Below are positions 16,031 to 25,475 of a stretch of 64,000 bases of DNA, one piece after another; within the stretch, counting starts at the first letter, position 1, and every line of letters starts with the position of its first letter. Made by a program: the position numbers and the translations under genes. The DNA lies in contig NZ_FWXX01000001.1 in NCBI RefSeq assembly GCF_900176475.1, positions 248,001 through 312,000 of the forward strand. The letters are read 5' to 3'. This DNA comes from Tropicibacter naphthalenivorans (lineage in GTDB: Bacteria > Pseudomonadota > Alphaproteobacteria > Rhodobacterales > Rhodobacteraceae). Below the pieces are notes generated by a model. The model worked only from the letters and a program-made list of their open reading frames with translations, was not told the origin of the DNA and did not search any database.

Positions 16031-16555
16031 TCAGGACGCGTTCAAGAACGCCTCGGGCACCTCGAACGGCGCACGGATCGCATCAATCGCGTGCACGGCC
16101 ATGGTTTTGCACCCCCGACAGACCGCATCGTCGCCGTCATGAAGGTGAGAAGACCCAACCTGACAGCCGCACACAGCACAGCATACGCTATTCCGGCGCG
16201 GATCAGAACAAGGGCTCGGCTGGAGCCCCTCTTGCCGCGCCTCAAGTGGGGTATGGGTCACCGTCAAAGTCCCATCCGGTCCGGGGGTGATCGTCATTTG
16301 ATCAAATCGCGGCATCCCTGGCGCATCACAGCGCACCGGAAGGGAAATCGGGCGCTGCCATGTGCGAACAGCAAAGAAAAGCGCATTAAGATAGCCGTGC
16401 AACGCATTGCCGTGCATGGCATTCCAGATCAAAGCGCCCTTGACCTTATCCGAGGTCACGTCAGCGCCGCCATTGCGTCGCGCAAAGTCATCCCACACTC
16501 CGCCAACGGCGATGATCCGATCTTCTGAATCAAGTTTATAGTAGGTTGATGACAT
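16031..16555 (-). CDS. PAS-like protein with C-terminal Cys pairs, unknown function
   Basis: 174 residues. The N-terminal half (YYKLDSEDRIIAVGGVWDDFA then LIWNAMHGNALHGYLNALFF) resembles a PAS-type sensory fold found in several uncharacterised bacterial proteins. The C-terminal half has cysteines in CCAVCGC and CRGC plus nearby His residues, a likely zinc or heme/iron site. It lies between DUF2948 and hisD on the same strand, after a hairpin. Redox or metal sensing is possible, but nothing in the sequence proves it. No DNA-binding or kinase domain is attached. Confidence 0.68.
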   Translation of the reverse strand: MSSTYYKLDSEDRIIAVGGVWDDFARRNGGADVTSDKVKGALIWNAMHGNALHGYLNALFFAVRTWQRPISLPVRCDAPGMPRFDQMTITPGPDGTLTVTHTPLEARQEGLQPSPCSDPRRNSVCCAVCGCQVGSSHLHDGDDAVCRGCKTMAVHAIDAIRAPFEVPEAFLNAS

Positions 16556-16613
16556 AAGGCCCCCTGGTGCGTTAATGAGGGCTTAAGCTTGGAAGGTTAA
16601 AAATGGATTAAAA

Positions 16614-16629
16614 TGCTGCGGTTGCAGCA
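16614..16629 (-). terminator. terminator after DUF2948
   Basis: Perfect inverted repeat TGCTGC-GGTT-GCAGCA. On the minus strand it lies just past the DUF2948 stop and is followed by TTTTAATCC, as expected for intrinsic termination. The same bases also fit a CTGC-N4-GCAG PhaR-type site, which I consider less likely here. Confidence 0.55.
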
Positions 16630-16633
16630 AATC

Positions 16634-17110
16634 CTATACCCCGTGGTCGGGCGCTTGCTTGGATGGCGCAATGTAGGGGCGAGTGACGTCTCGCAAGGAC
16701 ACCTCAAGCGCTTCAACCTTGGCCCTCAGCGCGCCATCGCCCGCAAACGTCAGGGTGACAAAGCCATCCGGTGCCTCGTTTGGCGTGAAATCCACCGACA
16801 GCAACGCAAGAACCGTGTCCGAATCCCGAGAGACGCCTTGGCTCGACACGCCAAGCACGTTGTCGATGACCAACACCGATTGGACACGCTCTGCGGGGCG
16901 ACCGCGCTTGGCGGCGGCGGGCAGATCTTCGTGCCGCAACCGATTGATCAACAAGGCCAATCGGCGCTTTTCCGACTGCCAGCTGATCTCGGTCGCGGGC
17001 AGGACAGCATCCTGCGCCAAGGCCGAGATCACCTGCAAATCATCCCCGTCCAGAGCGCCCAGGTACAGGGGGCGCTCTGCACCGTCTTCAAAACGCGCGT
17101 CTTCGGTCAT
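16634..17110 (-). CDS. DUF2948 family protein
   Basis: 158-residue protein of unknown function restricted mainly to alphaproteobacteria. Family features are the [20 protein letters not shown] start, the W-x-x-[15 protein letters not shown] strand and the [21 protein letters not shown] segment. The ATG overlaps the murA stop by 4 nt, so it is translationally coupled to murA. The constant link to murA suggests a role in cell-envelope synthesis, but no activity is known to me. Confidence 0.9.
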   Translation of the reverse strand: MTEDARFEDGAERPLYLGALDGDDLQVISALAQDAVLPATEISWQSEKRRLALLINRLRHEDLPAAAKRGRPAERVQSVLVIDNVLGVSSQGVSRDSDTVLALLSVDFTPNEAPDGFVTLTFAGDGALRAKVEALEVSLRDVTRPYIAPSKQAPDHGV

Positions 17111-18378
17111 TGCCCTTGAATCCGTTCAATTTTTGCGCCCACAGCCGAGAGTTTATCCTCGACGTTCTCATAGCCGCGATCCAAATGGTAAACCCGGCTG
17201 ACGACGGTTTCGCCCTCGGCGGCGAGCCCTGCAAGAATCAGCGAAACAGAGGCGCGCAGATCCGTCGCCATGACCGGCGCGCCCTTGAGCCGCTCGACCC
17301 CATGCACCGTCGCGGTGCCGCCGTGCACGTCGATACGTGCGCCCATACGGGTCAGCTCTGGCGCGTGCATGAACCTGTTTTCAAAGATTTTTTCCTCAAG
17401 CACCGAAGAGCCGTCGGCGGTGCAGAGCAACGCCATCATCTGCGCCTGAAGATCGGTCGGAAAGCCGGGGAACGGCTCGGTCGTGACATTTACGGCTTTG
17501 ACGCGGTCGGTGCGGCGCGCGACCGTCAGGCCTTTTTCGGTCTCTTCAACCGAAATCCCCGCCGCATCCAGCTTTTCGCAGAAGGATTCGACAAGGCTGA
17601 TCGTGCCGCCAAGGCAGGTCACCTCGCCGCCACACACCGCCGGGGCCAACATGTAGGTGCCCAGCTCGATGCGGTCGGTCACGACACGGTGGGTCGCGCC
17701 GCCCAGACGCTCAACCCCTTGAATCGTAATGGTCGAGCTGCCTTCACCTTCGATTTGGGCGCCCATTTTGCGCAGGCATTGCGCCAGATCGACGATCTCG
17801 GGCTCGCGCGCGGCGTTGCGGATTTCCGTGGTCCCCTTGGCCAGCGTCGCGGCCAAAAGCGCGTTCTCTGTCGCCCCGACCGAGGCAAAGGGAAACTCGA
17901 TAATGCCGCCGCGCAGCCCGCCCGCGGGCGCCTTTGCGTGCACATAGCCGTCGCGCAGGTCCATCTCTGCGCCCAGGGCTTCCATCGCCTTGAGGTGCAG
18001 ATCCACCGGGCGCGCGCCGATGGCGCAGCCGCCGGGCAAAGACACCTCGGCATGGCCAAAACGCGCCAGCAGCGGCCCCAACACAAGGATCGAGGCGCGC
18101 ATTTTGCGCACGATGTCATAGTCGGCGCGCTGCGTGGTCAGGCCGTGCGACGACATGGCCAGCACCTTGCCGTCTTGCAGCGCGGTCACCTCGGCCCCCA
18201 GCGATTGCAGCAGCACCGTCATGGTCCGAATGTCCGATAGGCGCGGCGCATTGGTCAGCGTCAGCGGCTCTTCGCTGAGCAAAGTTGCAGGCATCAACGT
18301 CAGGCAGGCGTTTTTCGCGCCCGCGATCGGGATGTCACCGCTCAAAGGGCCGTTGCCCGTCACCAAAATCGAATCCAT
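17107..18378 (-). CDS. murA: UDP-N-acetylglucosamine 1-carboxyvinyltransferase MurA
   Basis: First committed step of peptidoglycan synthesis: transfers enolpyruvate from PEP to UDP-GlcNAc. 423 residues, full length. K22-N23 in IAGAKNAC and the reactive cysteine C118 in [15 protein letters not shown] are present; a cysteine here predicts fosfomycin sensitivity at the target. The ATG lies 5 nt after a 51-codon ORF and the stop overlaps DUF2948, forming a three-gene transcription unit. Confidence 0.97.
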   Translation of the reverse strand: MDSILVTGNGPLSGDIPIAGAKNACLTLMPATLLSEEPLTLTNAPRLSDIRTMTVLLQSLGAEVTALQDGKVLAMSSHGLTTQRADYDIVRKMRASILVLGPLLARFGHAEVSLPGGCAIGARPVDLHLKAMEALGAEMDLRDGYVHAKAPAGGLRGGIIEFPFASVGATENALLAATLAKGTTEIRNAAREPEIVDLAQCLRKMGAQIEGEGSSTITIQGVERLGGATHRVVTDRIELGTYMLAPAVCGGEVTCLGGTISLVESFCEKLDAAGISVEETEKGLTVARRTDRVKAVNVTTEPFPGFPTDLQAQMMALLCTADGSSVLEEKIFENRFMHAPELTRMGARIDVHGGTATVHGVERLKGAPVMATDLRASVSLILAGLAAEGETVVSRVYHLDRGYENVEDKLSAVGAKIERIQGQ

Positions 18379-18383
18379 GCCTG

Positions 18384-18539
18384 TCAGTCCTTGTCACTTT
18401 TCTGCTCGGAATCATCTTTTTCTGCCGCCCGCGCGCGGGTCTGCGCCTTGCGCCGTCCAAGATTGGCCTTGAGCGCCGCCTTGAGACGGTCCTCGCGGGT
18501 CTGGGCTGCTTTGCCCTTGGGAGAAGTCTTATGATCCAT
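18384..18539 (-). CDS. 51-residue basic protein upstream of murA
   Basis: Short ORF from the ATG at 18539 to a TGA 5 nt before murA. The product, starting [19 protein letters not shown], is strongly charged: Lys/Arg-rich in the first 40 residues ([17 protein letters not shown]) and acidic at the end. Comparable small basic proteins precede murA in other Rhodobacterales, and its close coupling to murA supports it being real. Function unknown; a nucleic-acid-binding or leader role are both possible. Confidence 0.72.
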   Translation of the reverse strand: MDHKTSPKGKAAQTREDRLKAALKANLGRRKAQTRARAAEKDDSEQKSDKD

Positions 18540-18708
18540 AGCGCGCGTTTACCCCAGCCACATGTACGGGTCCAGTCTGTGCAGGAGGTATAAGCCGATC
18601 CGCTTTCCCCCTTCGCAAGAAAAATGCACGATTTTTTGCCTTGAAGCGATTTTTTTCAAAAAACCCACTTGCGCCCGATTTGCCCTAGGGCTAAACGCCC
18701 CCCACGGC

Positions 18709-18783
<75 letters not shown>

Positions 18784-19263
18784 TAAACTCCCTCAAAAGT
18801 TTTACGAATTTTGAGCTAACGGCTCGGGTTGCGGTGTTGCTTGAAGATTGGCTCGCAAGCTGCTGGCATCTTTGGCTTTTCCCTAAACGCGACAGCGTCG
18901 GTCGCGAAAGCTTGGCAGGTGCAGGGCCGCACTGTCAGGTCGAGCCCTCGAAAACTCGTGATAAATTTGTGGAAACATCGGCTTCATACAACTTTTTGCA
19001 GAATTAGACGCACTTGTGTGAAGAATAGGTCGTAAAACCGATACCGCTTTTCCACACGCGCAACTCATACGCGCCAAAGCGCCCGAAACAATCCACAGTA
19101 GCCTTGCCCGCCAAGCCCTTGGAAAAGTGGTGAGCCTCGACTTATCCACAAAAGACGCCCTCTCGCCCCGCTCACACCGAAATGCGCCGCTCATCTGTGC
19201 GCAGCAGTGCTTGCCAAACCGCCGTGTCCCGGCCTACTTCGACGCAACACATCGGAGCGCCCC
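18784..19263. other. 480-bp gene-free, AT-richer gap with DnaA-box-like 9-mers
   Basis: I see no convincing gene here. The sequence is less GC-rich than its surroundings and contains four sites close to the DnaA box TTATCCACA: a perfect one at 19142-19150, TTTTCCACA (8/9) at 19048-19056, CAATCCACA (7/9) at 19089-19097, and GTTTCCACA (7/9) on the minus strand at 18976-18968. The last three plus-strand sites share orientation. This could be a DnaA-binding or titration region. It must also contain the waaA promoter. Confidence 0.4.
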
Positions 19264-20478
19264 TTGATCCTTTACCGTCTTCTCATCAGCCTCTTCGCGA
19301 TCATTGCGGTGCTTCAGGGCCGCAAGCATGGCCCTGAGACGGTTAAGGCACGGCTAGGGCGCAGCCCCGCGCAAAATGGCCCGCATATCTGGCTGCATGG
19401 CGCCTCGAACGGCGAGCTCGCCTCTTGCTGGCCGGTGGTCCAAGCGCTGTCGCAGGCGCGACCGGACCTGAAGTGGGTGATCACCAGCAATTCGGCCACC
19501 GGGGTGGATCTGGCGCGGCAATGGCCGCTGCCGCAGCACACAGCCCTGCCCGCCCCCGTCGATCTGGCCCGCGTCAGCGCGCGCGTGATGCGGGACTGGA
19601 ACGTGCAGGCGCATATCACCCTGGAAACAGAGATTTGGCCCCATCGCATCCTGTCCTGCCCCGGCCCGGTGGTGATGCTGGGCGCGCGGATGAGCGCGAG
19701 CACCGCAAAAGGCTGGTCCCGCGTTCCCGGCCTGATCCGTCGCACCTTGGGTCGGGTCAGCTTTGCGTCGGCGCAGGATTTGCAATCATTAGAACGTCTT
19801 ATCGACCTTGGACTGCCCAAATCAGCAGCTGGCCCCACGGTTGACCTAAAGTCATTCCACACGCCGCCCGACCTGCCCGCCGCGCCAGAGTTGGGCCTCG
19901 CATTTGACCGCGCGCAGACGTGGCTGGCCGCCTCGACCCATGACGGCGAGGACGACATCCTGCTTGAGGCGCATAAAATCGCGCTGAACAGCCAGCCTGA
20001 CCTGCGGCTCATCCTGGCCCCGCGCCACCCGCGCCGCGCCGCCGACATCTTGCGGCTGTGTACGCAGCACGGACTAAGTGTTGCGCAGCGCAGCGCCGGC
20101 GCGCCGCCGACCGAACAGGTCTATCTGGCCGACACGATGGGCGAGATGCCGCGCTGGTATGCGCTGGCCGGGCGGGTGTTCATCGGAGGCACCTTGACCG
20201 ACCGCGGCGGGCACACGCCCTATGAGCCTGCGACCTTTGGGTGCGCCCTGATCCACGGGCCTGACACGCGCAATTTCAGGGCGTCCTTCGACCAGTTGCG
20301 CCAGACCGACGCGGCGATTCAGGCCGCGACACCAGCGCAAATCGCCCAAGCCCTCGCAGAGCTAACTCCCACAGACACCCAGGAAAAACAGGGCCGCGCG
20401 GCCCAAGAGGCCCTGCGCCAAGACACCGATCTGGCGCCACTTGTGGACAAGCTTCTTCAAATTCTACCAGCGGGTTAG
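19264..20478 (+). CDS. waaA: Kdo transferase WaaA (3-deoxy-D-manno-octulosonic acid transferase)
   Basis: GT30 glycosyltransferase that adds Kdo to lipid A precursor at the inner membrane. About 404 residues. It starts with a membrane-anchor helix (ILYRLLISLFAIIAVLQG) and then GASNGELAS, which holds the catalytic glutamate (GASxGE in the family). The C-terminal Rossmann half contains LAPRHPRRA and VFIGGTLTDRGGHTPYEPA. I prefer the TTG at 19264, which has GGAG six bases upstream and matches the usual N-terminus; a GTG at 19207 would add 19 residues. Confidence 0.9.
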   Translation: MILYRLLISLFAIIAVLQGRKHGPETVKARLGRSPAQNGPHIWLHGASNGELASCWPVVQALSQARPDLKWVITSNSATGVDLARQWPLPQHTALPAPVDLARVSARVMRDWNVQAHITLETEIWPHRILSCPGPVVMLGARMSASTAKGWSRVPGLIRRTLGRVSFASAQDLQSLERLIDLGLPKSAAGPTVDLKSFHTPPDLPAAPELGLAFDRAQTWLAASTHDGEDDILLEAHKIALNSQPDLRLILAPRHPRRAADILRLCTQHGLSVAQRSAGAPPTEQVYLADTMGEMPRWYALAGRVFIGGTLTDRGGHTPYEPATFGCALIHGPDTRNFRASFDQLRQTDAAIQAATPAQIAQALAELTPTDTQEKQGRAAQEALRQDTDLAPLVDKLLQILPAG

Positions 20479-20537
20479 CAAAGCTTGAACCTTGCCGAAA
20501 TACGCTTACATTCGTCGCGGTGTAACAGGCGTTAAGA

Positions 20538-20954
20538 ATGATTCAATACAGTCTCAAATGTGCCGAAGGGCATCAGTTCGACAGCTGGTTTCAATCCGCC
20601 TCTGCCTTTGACAAGTTGCAGGCGGCGGGCCACGTGGCTTGCGCGATTTGCGGATCGGCCAAGGTGGACAAGGCTTTGATGGCTCCGCGCGTCAATCAGG
20701 CCGACAAACCCGCCCCTCTCAGTCAGGAAAAATCCCCGGCAGAGCAAGCGATTGCCGCCATGAAGAAACACATCGAGACGACGTCGGACTACGTGGGCGG
20801 CAATTTCGCCACCGAAGCGCGCGCCATGCACCTTGGCGAAGCGCCAGAGCGTCCGATCTGGGGCGAGGCCAAGGCCGAAGAGGCAAAAGCGCTGGTCGAA
20901 GAGGGCATCCCCGTCGCCCCCCTGCCCTTTACGCCGTCGCGCAAGTCCAACTGA
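20538..20954 (+). CDS. DUF1178 family protein
   Basis: 138-residue conserved protein of unknown function. The N-terminus MIQYSLKCAEGHQFDSWFQS and a second cysteine pair CAICGS (about residues 36-41) form a probable zinc-ribbon. The mid-section KHIETTSDYVGGNFATEARAMHLGE is the family hallmark. The gene after it begins directly at its stop codon, so they are co-transcribed. No activity can be assigned. Confidence 0.92.
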   Translation: MIQYSLKCAEGHQFDSWFQSASAFDKLQAAGHVACAICGSAKVDKALMAPRVNQADKPAPLSQEKSPAEQAIAAMKKHIETTSDYVGGNFATEARAMHLGEAPERPIWGEAKAEEAKALVEEGIPVAPLPFTPSRKSN

Positions 20955-21398
20955 ATGATCGACGCCCCGGACGCGTTTCTGCCCGCCTTTCTAAGGGCAT
21001 GGCACGCGCGCGATGGCAGCGCGATCGGCGCGCTCTTCACCCCCGATGGGGATTTCGTCAACGTGACCGGCCTGTGGTGGCACGGGCCGGACAAGATCGC
21101 CGCGCCGCACCAATACGCGCTGGACAGCTTTTTCGCCGAAACGACGCTGCGCCCCGGCCGGACAGAGATCAAAGACCTTGGCGACACCGCGATTGTCCGC
21201 GCCCGCCTGCACCTGACCGGGCAAACGGCCCCCGATGGCACCCCCGCGCAGCCGCGGCAGACCATCATGACCTTTGTGCTGATCCGCACGGACGCAGGCT
21301 GGCTGGCCACCAGCGCCCAGAACACCGACGTCGTGCCGGGGCAGGAAACCCATCTGGCCCGCGAAAACGGCCTGCACGCGGTCGATTACCGGCGCTAA
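20955..21398 (+). CDS. SgcJ/EcaC-type NTF2-like protein
   Basis: 147-residue protein of the SgcJ/EcaC branch of the NTF2-like superfamily. The opening helix LPAFLRAWHARDGSAIGALFTPDGDFVN and GLWWHGPDKIA are typical. Its ATG directly follows the DUF1178 stop, so the two are probably made together. Members are often annotated as oxidoreductases, with little experimental support; ligand unknown. Confidence 0.82.
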   Translation: MIDAPDAFLPAFLRAWHARDGSAIGALFTPDGDFVNVTGLWWHGPDKIAAPHQYALDSFFAETTLRPGRTEIKDLGDTAIVRARLHLTGQTAPDGTPAQPRQTIMTFVLIRTDAGWLATSAQNTDVVPGQETHLARENGLHAVDYRR

Positions 21399-21480
21399 CG
21401 CTTAGCAAAGCGGCAAACACTCTTGCGCCCCGCCCCCCCTTGCCCTAAAGGCCGAGCCGATCTGGAAGGAAAGGCGCACC

Positions 21481-22719
21481 ATGCCCATTCTTGTGATGAA
21501 GTTCGGCGGAACCTCCGTCGCCACGCTTGACCGCATCCGCCGCGCCGCCAAACGCGTCGGTGTCGAAGTCGCAAAAGGCTATGACGTGATCGTCATCGTC
21601 TCGGCCATGTCGGGCGAGACCAACAAGCTTGTCGGCTATGTCGAGGAAACCTCGCCGCTGTTTGACGCCCGTGAATATGACGCCGTGGTGTCGTCGGGCG
21701 AAAACGTCACCGCAGGCCTCATGGCCCTGACGTTGCAGGAAATGGACGTGCCCGCCCGCAGCTGGCAGGGTTGGCAAGTGCCGGTCAAGACCACCGACGC
21801 CCACGCCTCTGCCCGGATCGAAGAGATCCCGCCGGAAAACATCATGGCCAAGTTCGGCGAAGGCATGCGCGTCGCCGTGGTCGCCGGGTTCCAGGGCATC
21901 AGCCCCGAAGGCCGCATCACCACGCTGGGCCGGGGCGGCTCTGACACCACGGCTGTGGCCTTTGCCGCCGCCTTTGGCGCCGAGCGCTGCGACATCTACA
22001 CCGATGTGGACGGCGTCTATACCACTGACCCGCGCATCTGCGACAAGGCCCGCAAGCTGGACCGCATTTCTTTCGAAGAAATGCTGGAACTGGCCAGCCT
22101 TGGCGCCAAGGTTCTGCAAACCCGCTCGGTCGAGCTGGCCATGCGCTACAAGGTCAAACTGCGCGTTCTGAGCAGCTTTGAGGAACAATCCGACGAGGCG
22201 GGTACGCTCGTCTGTGACGAGGAGGATATCATGGAAAGCAATGTCGTGGCCGGTGTGGCCCATTCCCGTGACGAAGCCAAAATGACGCTGGTGTCGGTCG
22301 CCGATCGCCCCGGTATCGCCGCCGCGATCTTTACCCCGCTGTCCGAAGCGGGCGTGAACGTCGACATGATCGTGCAGAACATCTCGGAAGAGGGCCGCAC
22401 GGATATGACCTTCTCTTGCCCGACCAACCAGGTCGCCCGCGCCGAAAAAGCGCTGGAAGAGGCAAAGGCCGAAGGCAACATCAACTTTACCGAAGTGCGC
22501 GCCGACACCGACGTGTGCAAGGTGTCCGTGGTGGGCATCGGGATGCGCTCTGCCACTGGCGTTGCGGCCAAGATGTTCCAGGTTCTGGCCAACGAAGGCA
22601 TCAACATCCAGGTCATCACCACCTCGGAAATCAAGGTCTCGGTGCTGGTCGAACGCAAGTACATGGAACTGGCCGTGCAGGCGCTGCACGCCGCCTTTGG
22701 GCTGGACAAAGCCGCCTAA
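21481..22719 (+). CDS. lysC: aspartate kinase LysC
   Basis: Phosphorylates aspartate, opening synthesis of lysine, threonine and methionine. 412 residues. The kinase domain starts KFGGTSVATLDRIRRAA and contains GRGGSDTTAVAFAAAFGAERCDIYTDVDGV; two ACT regulatory domains follow (about 265-412), which allow feedback inhibition, probably by lysine and threonine. Monofunctional form, with no fused homoserine dehydrogenase. A strong intrinsic terminator follows. Confidence 0.96.
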   Translation: MPILVMKFGGTSVATLDRIRRAAKRVGVEVAKGYDVIVIVSAMSGETNKLVGYVEETSPLFDAREYDAVVSSGENVTAGLMALTLQEMDVPARSWQGWQVPVKTTDAHASARIEEIPPENIMAKFGEGMRVAVVAGFQGISPEGRITTLGRGGSDTTAVAFAAAFGAERCDIYTDVDGVYTTDPRICDKARKLDRISFEEMLELASLGAKVLQTRSVELAMRYKVKLRVLSSFEEQSDEAGTLVCDEEDIMESNVVAGVAHSRDEAKMTLVSVADRPGIAAAIFTPLSEAGVNVDMIVQNISEEGRTDMTFSCPTNQVARAEKALEEAKAEGNINFTEVRADTDVCKVSVVGIGMRSATGVAAKMFQVLANEGINIQVITTSEIKVSVLVERKYMELAVQALHAAFGLDKAA

Positions 22720-22743
22720 GCGGACACGCCAGACAGCATGACA

Positions 22744-22776
22744 GGGCGGCCCTTCGCGGGTCGCCCTTTTTCTTTT
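22744..22776 (+). terminator. intrinsic terminator of lysC
   Basis: Stem GGGCGGCCC (22744-22752) with GGGTCGCCC (22758-22766), a five-base TTCGC loop and a T-rich tail (TTTTTCTTTT), 24 nt after the lysC stop. Confidence 0.9.
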
Positions 22777-22911
22777 CCGCCCCAAGATGCGCCGATCTTG
22801 TGCATCGCGCCCCATGTGGGCCACTATATCGCGGCGGGGTTGTGGAATTTCCCTCCCCTTCTGATCGATGCTCGCCTATACACGGGCGTGATTTGACGTA
22901 TGGGGACTTGG

Positions 22912-25170
22912 ATGACCAACGGTCTGGAAAGCGAGAGCCGCAAGCTGCTGGGCCGCCTGCGCGACCTGATGGCCGAAGAGGCCGAAGGGCAGGAACGGCT
23001 CGACAAGATCACCCATCTGACCGCTGACAGCATGGGCACCGAGGTGTGCTCGATTTACCTGTTCCGCGACAACGACACGCTTGAATTGTGCGCGACGCAG
23101 GGTCTGAACGCCGAAGCGGTGCACGAAACCCGCATGAAACTGGGCGAAGGTCTGGTGGGGCGCGTCGCGCGCACCGGCAACACGGTGAACTCTGCCGATG
23201 CCCCGTCAGAGCCCGGTTTCCGCTATATGCCCGAAACCGGCGAAGAGATTTATTCCAGCTTCCTGGGCATCCCGATCCAGCGTCTGGGCGAAAAGCTGGG
23301 CGTGCTGGTGGTGCAATCCAAAACCGCGCGCGAATTCTCCGAGGACGAGGTTTACGCGCTCGAAGTGGTTGCCATGGTGCTGGCCGAGATGGCCGAACTG
23401 GGGGCTTTCGTCGGCGAGGGCGCGGCGCTCAAGGCGCGGCACACGCAGGCGGTCCTGTTCCGCGGCGGCACCGGCCAAGAGGGCAGCGCCATGGGCCACG
23501 TCTGGCTGCACGAGCCGCGCGTGGTGGTCACCAACATGGTTGGCGACGACCCCGACACCGAACGCGCGCGCCTGCGCGACGCGGTGGACGAGCTGCGCGT
23601 GTCCGTCGACCAGATGCTGGCGGGGGCCAAGATCACCGACAACGATCAGGTCCAAGTGCTTGAAGCCTATCGGATGTTTGCCAACTCCAAGGGTTGGATG
23701 CGCCGGATGGAAGAGGACATCGGCCGCGGCCTGTCCGCCGAAGCCGCCGTGGAAAAGGAACAGTCGCAGGCGCGCTCGCGGATGATGCAGGTCACCGACG
23801 GGTATCTGCGCGAACGTCTGCACGACCTTGACGATCTGTCCAACCGCCTGCTGAGGATCCTGACCGGTCAGGGGCGCGAGACGGGCTCGGAGATGCCGGC
23901 CGATCCCATTCTGATCGCGCGCAACATCGGGCCCGGCGAGCTGCTGGAATACGGCAATTCGCTCAAGGGGGTGGTGCTCGAAGAAGGCTCTGTCGGCTCG
24001 CACGCCGCCATCGTGGCCCGCGCGCTGGCGATTCCGCTGGTGATCCACGCCGACCGCATCACCAACGAGGCGCTGAACGGCGATCAGATCCTTGTGGATG
24101 GCGATCAGGGCGTGGTGCACCTGCGCCCCGATGAGACGGTCGTCGCGGCCTTTTCCGACAAGATGGCGATGCAGGCCAAGGCGCAGGAACGCTACGCCTC
24201 GATCCGCGATGTGGAATGCGTCACCGCCGACGGACAGCGCATCAATTTGATGATGAACGCAGGGCTGATGGCCGATCTGCCCTCGCTCGAAAGCTCGGGG
24301 GCCGAGGGCGTCGGCCTCTTCCGCACCGAACTGCAATTCCTCGTGCGAAATCAAATGCCCAAGCGGACAGAGCTGGCCTCGCTCTATGCCCGTGTGCTGG
24401 ATGCGGCGGGCGACAAGCGGGTGATTTTCCGCACGCTCGACATCGGCTCGGACAAGGTTCTGCCCTACATGAAGCCGCAAGAAGAGCCCAACCCGGCGCT
24501 GGGATGGCGCGCGATCCGCGTCGCGCTGGACCGTCCGGGCGTCATGCGGATGCAGCTTCAGGCGCTGATCCGCGCCGCCAAGGGCCGCCCGCTGACGGTG
24601 ATGTTCCCCTTTATCGCGCAATACGAGGAATTCGCCGCCGCCCGCGCCGAGATGGACAAGGCCATCGCCCGCGAAAAGCGTCTGGGCAATCCGATCCCGT
24701 CCAAGCTGGAGGTCGGCACCATGCTGGAAACCCCCAGCCTGGCCTATGCCTCGATCCGATTTTTCGAAGAGGTGGAGTTTTTGTCCATTGGCGGCAACGA
24801 CTTAAAGCAGTTCTTCTTTGCGGCGGACCGCGAAAACGAACGGGTGCGGCGACGCTATGACACGCTGAACGTGTCGTTCCTGAGCTTTCTTGAATGGATT
24901 GTCATGCGCTGCGAGGCGACCAACACGCCGCTGTCCTTCTGCGGCGAGGACGCAGGCCGCCCGATCGAGGCGATCTGCCTTGCGGCCATGGGCATCCGGA
25001 CGCTGTCCATGCGCCCCGCATCCATCGGCCCGGTGAAATCACTGCTGATGCGCTACTCGCTGCAAGAGATCAAACAGGTCATCGACCAGGCCCGCGCCTC
25101 TGGCGAGCAATCGGTGCGCCATGCGGTGATGGAATATCTGCGCGAAAACGGCACGTCCCTGTCGGTCTGA
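22912..25170 (+). CDS. ptsP: PEP-protein phosphotransferase PtsP (EI-Ntr)
   Basis: Enzyme I of the nitrogen-related phosphotransferase system: takes phosphate from PEP to pass to NPr and EIIA-Ntr, a regulatory relay. About 752 residues from the ATG at 22912 (GGGG upstream); an ATG at 22900 is possible. An N-terminal GAF domain (about 20-165) replaces a sugar-PTS role. Next come the EI N-domain, the phospho-histidine in EGSVGSHAAIVARAL (H364), and the C-terminal PEP barrel with EGVGLFRTELQFL and CGEDAGRPIEAICL. Partners are not in this window. Confidence 0.94.
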   Translation: MTNGLESESRKLLGRLRDLMAEEAEGQERLDKITHLTADSMGTEVCSIYLFRDNDTLELCATQGLNAEAVHETRMKLGEGLVGRVARTGNTVNSADAPSEPGFRYMPETGEEIYSSFLGIPIQRLGEKLGVLVVQSKTAREFSEDEVYALEVVAMVLAEMAELGAFVGEGAALKARHTQAVLFRGGTGQEGSAMGHVWLHEPRVVVTNMVGDDPDTERARLRDAVDELRVSVDQMLAGAKITDNDQVQVLEAYRMFANSKGWMRRMEEDIGRGLSAEAAVEKEQSQARSRMMQVTDGYLRERLHDLDDLSNRLLRILTGQGRETGSEMPADPILIARNIGPGELLEYGNSLKGVVLEEGSVGSHAAIVARALAIPLVIHADRITNEALNGDQILVDGDQGVVHLRPDETVVAAFSDKMAMQAKAQERYASIRDVECVTADGQRINLMMNAGLMADLPSLESSGAEGVGLFRTELQFLVRNQMPKRTELASLYARVLDAAGDKRVIFRTLDIGSDKVLPYMKPQEEPNPALGWRAIRVALDRPGVMRMQLQALIRAAKGRPLTVMFPFIAQYEEFAAARAEMDKAIAREKRLGNPIPSKLEVGTMLETPSLAYASIRFFEEVEFLSIGGNDLKQFFFAADRENERVRRRYDTLNVSFLSFLEWIVMRCEATNTPLSFCGEDAGRPIEAICLAAMGIRTLSMRPASIGPVKSLLMRYSLQEIKQVIDQARASGEQSVRHAVMEYLRENGTSLSV

Positions 25171-25475
25171 GCTGTCGGCTTGATTGCCCCTGTGGCGGGC
25201 GCAAGGGCCGCGAGACAAGGGGCACAATACAAAACACCCGGCCTCGAAATTTTTCCGAGGACCGGGTGTAAAGTCTTTGACGTCCATGCCACCTCAGCCA
25301 TTCTAGCCAAGGACATTGCCGACACATTCTGTGCGACAGTCGACCGCTTCTCACCCGTGCTGCATATCGTTGTCTTTTAGACGTGCATGCGAACCGTTAC
25401 GGGCTGGTCTTGCGTCGTCCGGGCCGCTTTCTGCACCGGACTGAAACTTTGTATGACCTTAACCCTAACGGCAGG
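25171..25475. other. gap between convergent ptsP and EcsC genes
   Basis: 305 bp with no gene I can support. The only clear structure is a long hairpin at 25234-25269. The remainder shows no tRNA, repeat or promoter that I recognise. Confidence 0.6.
25234..25269. terminator. bidirectional terminator hairpin between ptsP and EcsC
   Basis: ACACCCGG-CCTCG (25234-25246) pairs with CGAGG-A-CCGGGTGT (25256-25269): 13 base pairs with one bulged A and a T-rich loop. It lies between convergent genes. The minus-strand side is followed by TTTTG; the plus side has no T run. Confidence 0.6.

Noticed and set aside
16616-16627. CTGC-N4-GCAG as a fourth PhaR box
   Set aside because: It forms the stem of a good minus-strand terminator right after DUF2948, and no PHB gene is near.
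23206-24621. Open frame of 471 codons on the minus strand opposite ptsP
   Set aside because: Shadow of ptsP; no motif and no start signal.
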